Shown piece by piece: positions 13,996 to 17,111 of a stretch of 17,111 bases of DNA. Under the pieces are notes generated by a model, which ran no database searches, was not told the origin of the DNA, and was given only the letters and a program-made list of their open reading frames with translations. How positions within the stretch are numbered: the stretch's first letter is position 1; the number at the start of each line of letters is the position of its first letter. The stretch is from JBCDBH01 sp039184055. GTDB taxonomy: Bacteria > Acidobacteriota > Thermoanaerobaculia > Multivoradales > J023. A program made the translations under genes and the position numbers. The stretch is taken from contig JBCDBH010000093.1 of NCBI GenBank assembly GCA_039184055.1, positions 1-17,111 of the forward strand. The letters are read 5' to 3'.

Positions 13996-14073
13996 ACCCC
14001 ATCTCCACGCCTGCGAGCCAGCACCCAAAGAAGCGTAGCGGACTGGTAGCATCCGCGCCGGAAGGAGATTGCC

Positions 14074-14937
14074 GTGCGCCGAGTGCTCGACGCCTTGATC
14101 CAAGAACGGGTCGTCGTCACCGTCATCATCGTCAACGCGTTGGCCATCCTCGTCCTCGGACGAGGCGAGGACGAGGCCCAACTCGACGCCTGGGCGTTCT
14201 GGGTCGATTACGCCTGCGTGCTCTACTTCCTGATCGAAGCGATCATCAAGCTCCATCGCGACGGTCGCACGTATTTCAAGAGCGGCTGGAATGTCTTCGA
14301 CTTCTTGGTGCTGCTCTTCTCGCTCCCCGTGCTCATCACGCCTTGGGTGCCCCTGCACCAATTCGATCTCGTTCCGGTCCTGCGTATCGGTCGCCTGTTC
14401 CGACTCTTCCGCATGCTGCGCTTCATTCCCAACCGGGATCACCTGGTCGATGGCATCGGTCGCGCCCTCAAGGCATCGGTCGGCGTCTTTCTGGCGCTGT
14501 TCTTGGTCAACGTGATTCTCGCCGTGCTCGCCACCCTGCTCTTCGGCGAGCTGGCGCCCGAGCATTTCGGCAATCCGATCATGGCCGCCTATTCGATCTT
14601 CAAGGTCTTCACGCTCGAAGGCTGGTACGAGATTCCCGATCTGCTGAGCGAACGCGCCAAGGATCCGGTGTGGGCGGTGATCGCGCGACTGTATTTTGTC
14701 GGCGCGGTGATGATCGGCGGCATTCTGGGCCTATCGCTCGCCAACGCCGTCTTTGTCGACGAAATGATGATGGACAACACCGAAGATCTGGAGCGAAAAA
14801 TCGATCAGCTCAACGACGAGGTGGGAGGCCTGCGTGAGCAGCTCGACACCTTGATCCGTCTCGCCGAAGAGAGTGGAGTCTCAGGCGAGCTCGGCGACTC
14901 CAAGTCGATCGGCTCAGAGCGTATCGGCGACTTCTGA
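14074..14937 (+). CDS. Single-domain voltage-gated cation channel (BacNav/Cav-like, filter TLEGW)
   Basis: The protein has 287 residues (NaChBac has 274). It starts at a GTG with AAGGAG (14062-14067) six bases upstream. Six helices fit the fold: S1 11-29, S2 41-60 (YFLIEAIIK with an acidic charge partner), S3 72-89 (FDFLVLL), S4 with arginines at 104, 107, 110, 113 and 116 every third residue, S5 132-157, pore helix about 168-180, and S6 199-229. The selectivity filter reads TLEGWYE (180-186), whereas sodium channels of this family have TLESW. Residues 236-266 form a heptad-like coiled coil, as in the tetramerising C-terminus of NaChBac. It is expected to form a homotetramer in the cytoplasmic membrane. 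It lies 78 bp after the glycosyltransferase and overlaps the opposing kinase gene by 24 bp. Confidence 0.92.
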   Translation: MRRVLDALIQERVVVTVIIVNALAILVLGRGEDEAQLDAWAFWVDYACVLYFLIEAIIKLHRDGRTYFKSGWNVFDFLVLLFSLPVLITPWVPLHQFDLVPVLRIGRLFRLFRMLRFIPNRDHLVDGIGRALKASVGVFLALFLVNVILAVLATLLFGELAPEHFGNPIMAAYSIFKVFTLEGWYEIPDLLSERAKDPVWAVIARLYFVGAVMIGGILGLSLANAVFVDEMMMDNTEDLERKIDQLNDEVGGLREQLDTLIRLAEESGVSGELGDSKSIGSERIGDF

Positions 14938-16569
14938 GATTTCAGCGTGCAGCGCTTCGTCGTCGTCGGGGGTGATGGCGCGTGCTTTGGCGACCCGGTC
15001 GTGAGCCTTCGAGGCTTCACCTTGCACCAGATGCCCACGCGCCGCTTCGAGCAATTCCCGAACTTCGAGCACCACGGCGGCGCGGTGCGCCTCGCGCAGG
15101 TTGCGACGCAAGGTCACCAGCATCGGATCGTCACCGAATTGCTCGAGCGCTTGAAAAAGCGCCCGATCGGCGGCGACCCGCGACCCTTCCGCGACCAGCG
15201 ATTCGATCTCCGCGACCGCTGATTGGATCTCATCGCCACGGTCGAGGTGGCCACGTGCTTCGGCGAGCATCAGCTGGACCGGAATACTCGCCGGTTGAAA
15301 CTCTAGGGCCCGTTCGAACGCCTCGACCGCGGCGGCGTACTCACCAGCTTCGGATCGGCGGCAACCCTCGGCGAGCACGGTGTCGAAATCATCCATCGCG
15401 GGCGCTTCGGGCTCGGGTTGGGAATCGGCTACCGGCTCGACCGTGACCTCTGGCTCGACCGCGATCTCTGGCTCGGCCGCGGGTACGGGTGGCGAGGTGA
15501 CCGGTGGTGAGGTGACCTCGGTGACGTCGGGCGGTGGGGGAACGGCGTGTAGTCCGGACGCGGCGCCGGTGACTGGACGGGTCGGGTCCATGACGAAGCC
15601 GGCGTCGAGACGATCCTGGGTCGAGCCGATCTTGGGTCGCTCGGCCTGGGCTTTGGCGGCGTTCTCGATCCAGTCGATCGCCTCGCGACGCACGGTCTCG
15701 TCACAGGGATAACGACGCTGCAAAGCCGCGAGCGCCTGCTGAAACGCCTTGGCGTCGACAAACCGTGCTTCGGGCTCTTTGGCCAGAGCCTGGAGCAGCA
15801 GCGCGCGCAGGTCGTCATCCAGTCGCCCTTCGGGATCGGATTCCGCGAAGTCGAGCGGTGGCCGGAAGAGATGCCCGGCGATGATGTGGCTGGGCGATTC
15901 TCCGGGCACCGGATGATGACCGGTGAGCAGCTCGTAGAGCACGATGCCGAACGCGTAGATATCGCTGCGCGCATCGACGGCGTGAATGCCTTTTTCACCG
16001 AAATGCTCGGGCGAGGCGTAGCGCACCTTGCCGAGAAAGGTGCCCTGCTGCGTCAGCTGACGCGCGCTCTCCAGATGCTTGGCGATTCCGAGATCGATCA
16101 TCTTGGTCAGCGGCTGACCTTCGACATCGGTGGCGAGCATCAGATTGTCGGGCGCGATGTCGCGATGCACAAAGCCGCTACGGTGCAAATAGCCGAGCGC
16201 TCGCAAGCTCTGACGGGCGATCTCGAGAGCGAGCGCCACCGAGGCGCGGATGCCTTCGCGGGCGATCATGCGTCGCAGATCGACACCCCGGATGAGCTCC
16301 ATGACGATGAAGCCGACACCGTCGGGATCGACGGTGAAATCGAAGATCTGAACGATGTTGGGATGACGAAGCTTGATCGCGGCGCGGGCTTCGTCATAAA
16401 GCCGTTGTTTGAGGTCGACCTCGTCGCCGAGCTGGGGGCGGAGCACCTTGACCACCCGCTCCTCGTCGAGCAGGCGGTGTCGCACGCGATACAGCGCGCC
16501 CATCCCGCCCTCGTTGATCTTGGCGACGATCTCGTATTTGCCTTCGATACGTTCGAGCGGCAGCGTCAT
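14914..16569 (-). CDS. Soluble Hanks-type Ser/Thr protein kinase with Pro-rich linker and C-terminal TPR-like region
   Basis: The protein has 551 residues. The kinase domain covers about 12-285: INEGGMGALY (18-27), lysine K41 in VVKVL, HRDIAPDN (135-142), DLG (159-161), YASPEHF (184-190) and DIYAFGIVLYELLTG (203-217). Two substitutions stand out: the first glycine of GxGxxG is Asn19, and the usual lysine of HRDIKPxN is Ala139. The catalytic Asp137, metal-binding Asn142 and Asp159 are kept, so activity is still likely. Residues about 343-390 form a Pro/Glu/Val-rich linker with repeated TSPPV and EPE units. The C-terminal ~150 residues are TPR-like helices (EGCRRSEAGEYAAAVEAFERALEFQP). No membrane helix is seen, so the kinase is cytosolic. 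It lies 136 bp downstream of recO and overlaps the end of the channel gene. The substrate is unknown. Confidence 0.93.
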   Translation of the reverse strand: MTLPLERIEGKYEIVAKINEGGMGALYRVRHRLLDEERVVKVLRPQLGDEVDLKQRLYDEARAAIKLRHPNIVQIFDFTVDPDGVGFIVMELIRGVDLRRMIAREGIRASVALALEIARQSLRALGYLHRSGFVHRDIAPDNLMLATDVEGQPLTKMIDLGIAKHLESARQLTQQGTFLGKVRYASPEHFGEKGIHAVDARSDIYAFGIVLYELLTGHHPVPGESPSHIIAGHLFRPPLDFAESDPEGRLDDDLRALLLQALAKEPEARFVDAKAFQQALAALQRRYPCDETVRREAIDWIENAAKAQAERPKIGSTQDRLDAGFVMDPTRPVTGAASGLHAVPPPPDVTEVTSPPVTSPPVPAAEPEIAVEPEVTVEPVADSQPEPEAPAMDDFDTVLAEGCRRSEAGEYAAAVEAFERALEFQPASIPVQLMLAEARGHLDRGDEIQSAVAEIESLVAEGSRVAADRALFQALEQFGDDPMLVTLRRNLREAHRAAVVLEVRELLEAARGHLVQGEASKAHDRVAKARAITPDDDEALHAEISEVADTL

Positions 16570-16705
16570 GAAATCCGTCCGAAGCAGTTCGAGCCGTGGA
16601 GTTGTAGGTCAACCTGACGCCCGATACGGATATCTCGAATCCGTGGACGCCTCATGCAAATGGATGTCATGAAAATCGAAAGCAGAGTTTACCTTGAATC
16701 CTCGT

Positions 16706-17111
16706 TCATTCGGCACACTCGGCGAGAATTCGTCGCATGACGTCATAACTCTTGAGCTCGTCTTGGAGAAACGCTCGTCGCACCCGTGCGCACACGCCTT
16801 CGATTTCCCCGAGCACGCCACGTCGTGGCGGCTGCTCGGCGAGCTGTCGGACATCCTCGCGCGCGGTCCGTCGGAGCAGCTCGAGCCCGTCGCCCGACAC
16901 GGCCGGAGCGGTGTTGTAACCGTGTTCGCGCGCACACGCCGAACAGATCAACGCGCCGTCGTCGATGATCCGTGCATCGGTGGTCAACGGACGGTCACAT
17001 AGCGGGCAATCACGCGGGGTCGGAAACACACCGGCGAGCCGCAAGATCCAGATCTCGACATAGCGCGCCGCGAGCGTCGCCGGCACCCCATCGAGCAGCG
17101 CCGCCACCGTA
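16706..17111 (-). CDS. recO: DNA repair protein RecO, C-terminal part (5' end beyond window)
   Basis: The minus-strand frame is open to the window edge and ends in TGA at 16706-16708, giving 134 residues, about half of a normal RecO. It carries the C-terminal RecO domain: the helix YVEIWILRLAGVFPTP, then a zinc-site pattern of CPLC and CSAC separated by about 19 residues, then helices ending RRILAECAE. RecO anneals ssDNA and, with RecR, loads RecA onto SSB-coated DNA in recombinational gap repair. The true start lies outside; a GTG at 17107 is internal. A promoter for the downstream kinase could lie in the 136-bp gap (16570-16705), but no clear box was found there. Confidence 0.85.
   Translation of the reverse strand, partial: TVAALLDGVPATLAARYVEIWILRLAGVFPTPRDCPLCDRPLTTDARIIDDGALICSACAREHGYNTAPAVSGDGLELLRRTAREDVRQLAEQPPRRGVLGEIEGVCARVRRAFLQDELKSYDVMRRILAECAE

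Noticed and set aside
14038..14056. GCGGA/TCCGC inverted repeat just before the channel ribosome-binding site
   Set aside because: A five-pair stem with a nine-base loop is expected often in GC-rich DNA, and nothing else marks it as a regulatory element.
13456..14565. 369-residue minus-strand frame across the glycosyltransferase and channel genes
   Set aside because: It spans two well-supported opposite-strand genes and reads as charged low-complexity sequence without a domain.

Overview
The window is GC-rich, densely coded bacterial DNA. A CadC-like winged-helix/TolB/TPR regulator, an ECF sigma factor of the type found beside TPR-bearing Ser/Thr kinases, two Hanks-type kinases, and secreted proteins (one ending in a DGFESGDTSAW tail) together suggest an Acidobacteriota genome, perhaps a Thermoanaerobaculia-like lineage. 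A heme A synthase points to an aerobe with an aa3-type oxidase. The taxonomic call is inference from gene content only.

Layout. Positions 1-773 (minus) hold the N-terminal part of a secreted protein resembling the thrombospondin C-terminal / concanavalin-like fold. It is divergent from a soluble winged-helix regulator at 961-2754 (plus). The 187-bp gap between them carries four TCAAA(G/C) repeats at an exact 11-bp period, followed by a TATGAT box close to the regulator's ATG. Next is a large membrane-anchored Ser/Thr kinase with TPRs (2782-5436, minus), divergent from an ECF sigma factor (5533-6123, plus). A degenerate ~16-bp tandem repeat and a hairpin follow. Then comes an 805-residue secreted glycine-rich beta-helix/cadherin-like protein (6386-8803, plus).

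A strong minus-strand terminator (8844-8871) closes a minus-strand two-gene unit of secreted proteins: a putative lipase-like alpha/beta hydrolase (10140-10988) and a protein of unknown function (8914-10122). The 256-bp divergent region at 10989-11244 is unusually rich in perfect palindromes, including a TetR-operator-like TTACCGACCGGTAA. It separates the hydrolase from a plus-strand cluster: heme A synthase (ctaA/COX15), pyridoxamine phosphate oxidase (pdxH), a GT-B glycosyltransferase related to the N-terminal part of plant arabinokinase, and a single-domain voltage-gated cation channel with a TLEGW filter. The channel gene overlaps tail-to-tail with a second, soluble Ser/Thr kinase (14914-16569, minus), which lies downstream of the C-terminal part of recO (16706 to the window end, minus).

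How the genes may work together: the ECF sigma factor and its divergent kinase look like a signalling pair. The winged-helix regulator probably controls itself and perhaps the divergent secreted protein. The hydrolase and its partner are probably co-translated and co-exported. The ctaA-pdxH-glycosyltransferase cluster looks like an ordinary housekeeping operon. No tRNA, rRNA, CRISPR array, insertion sequence or prophage gene was seen, and no gap between genes exceeds 300 bp.
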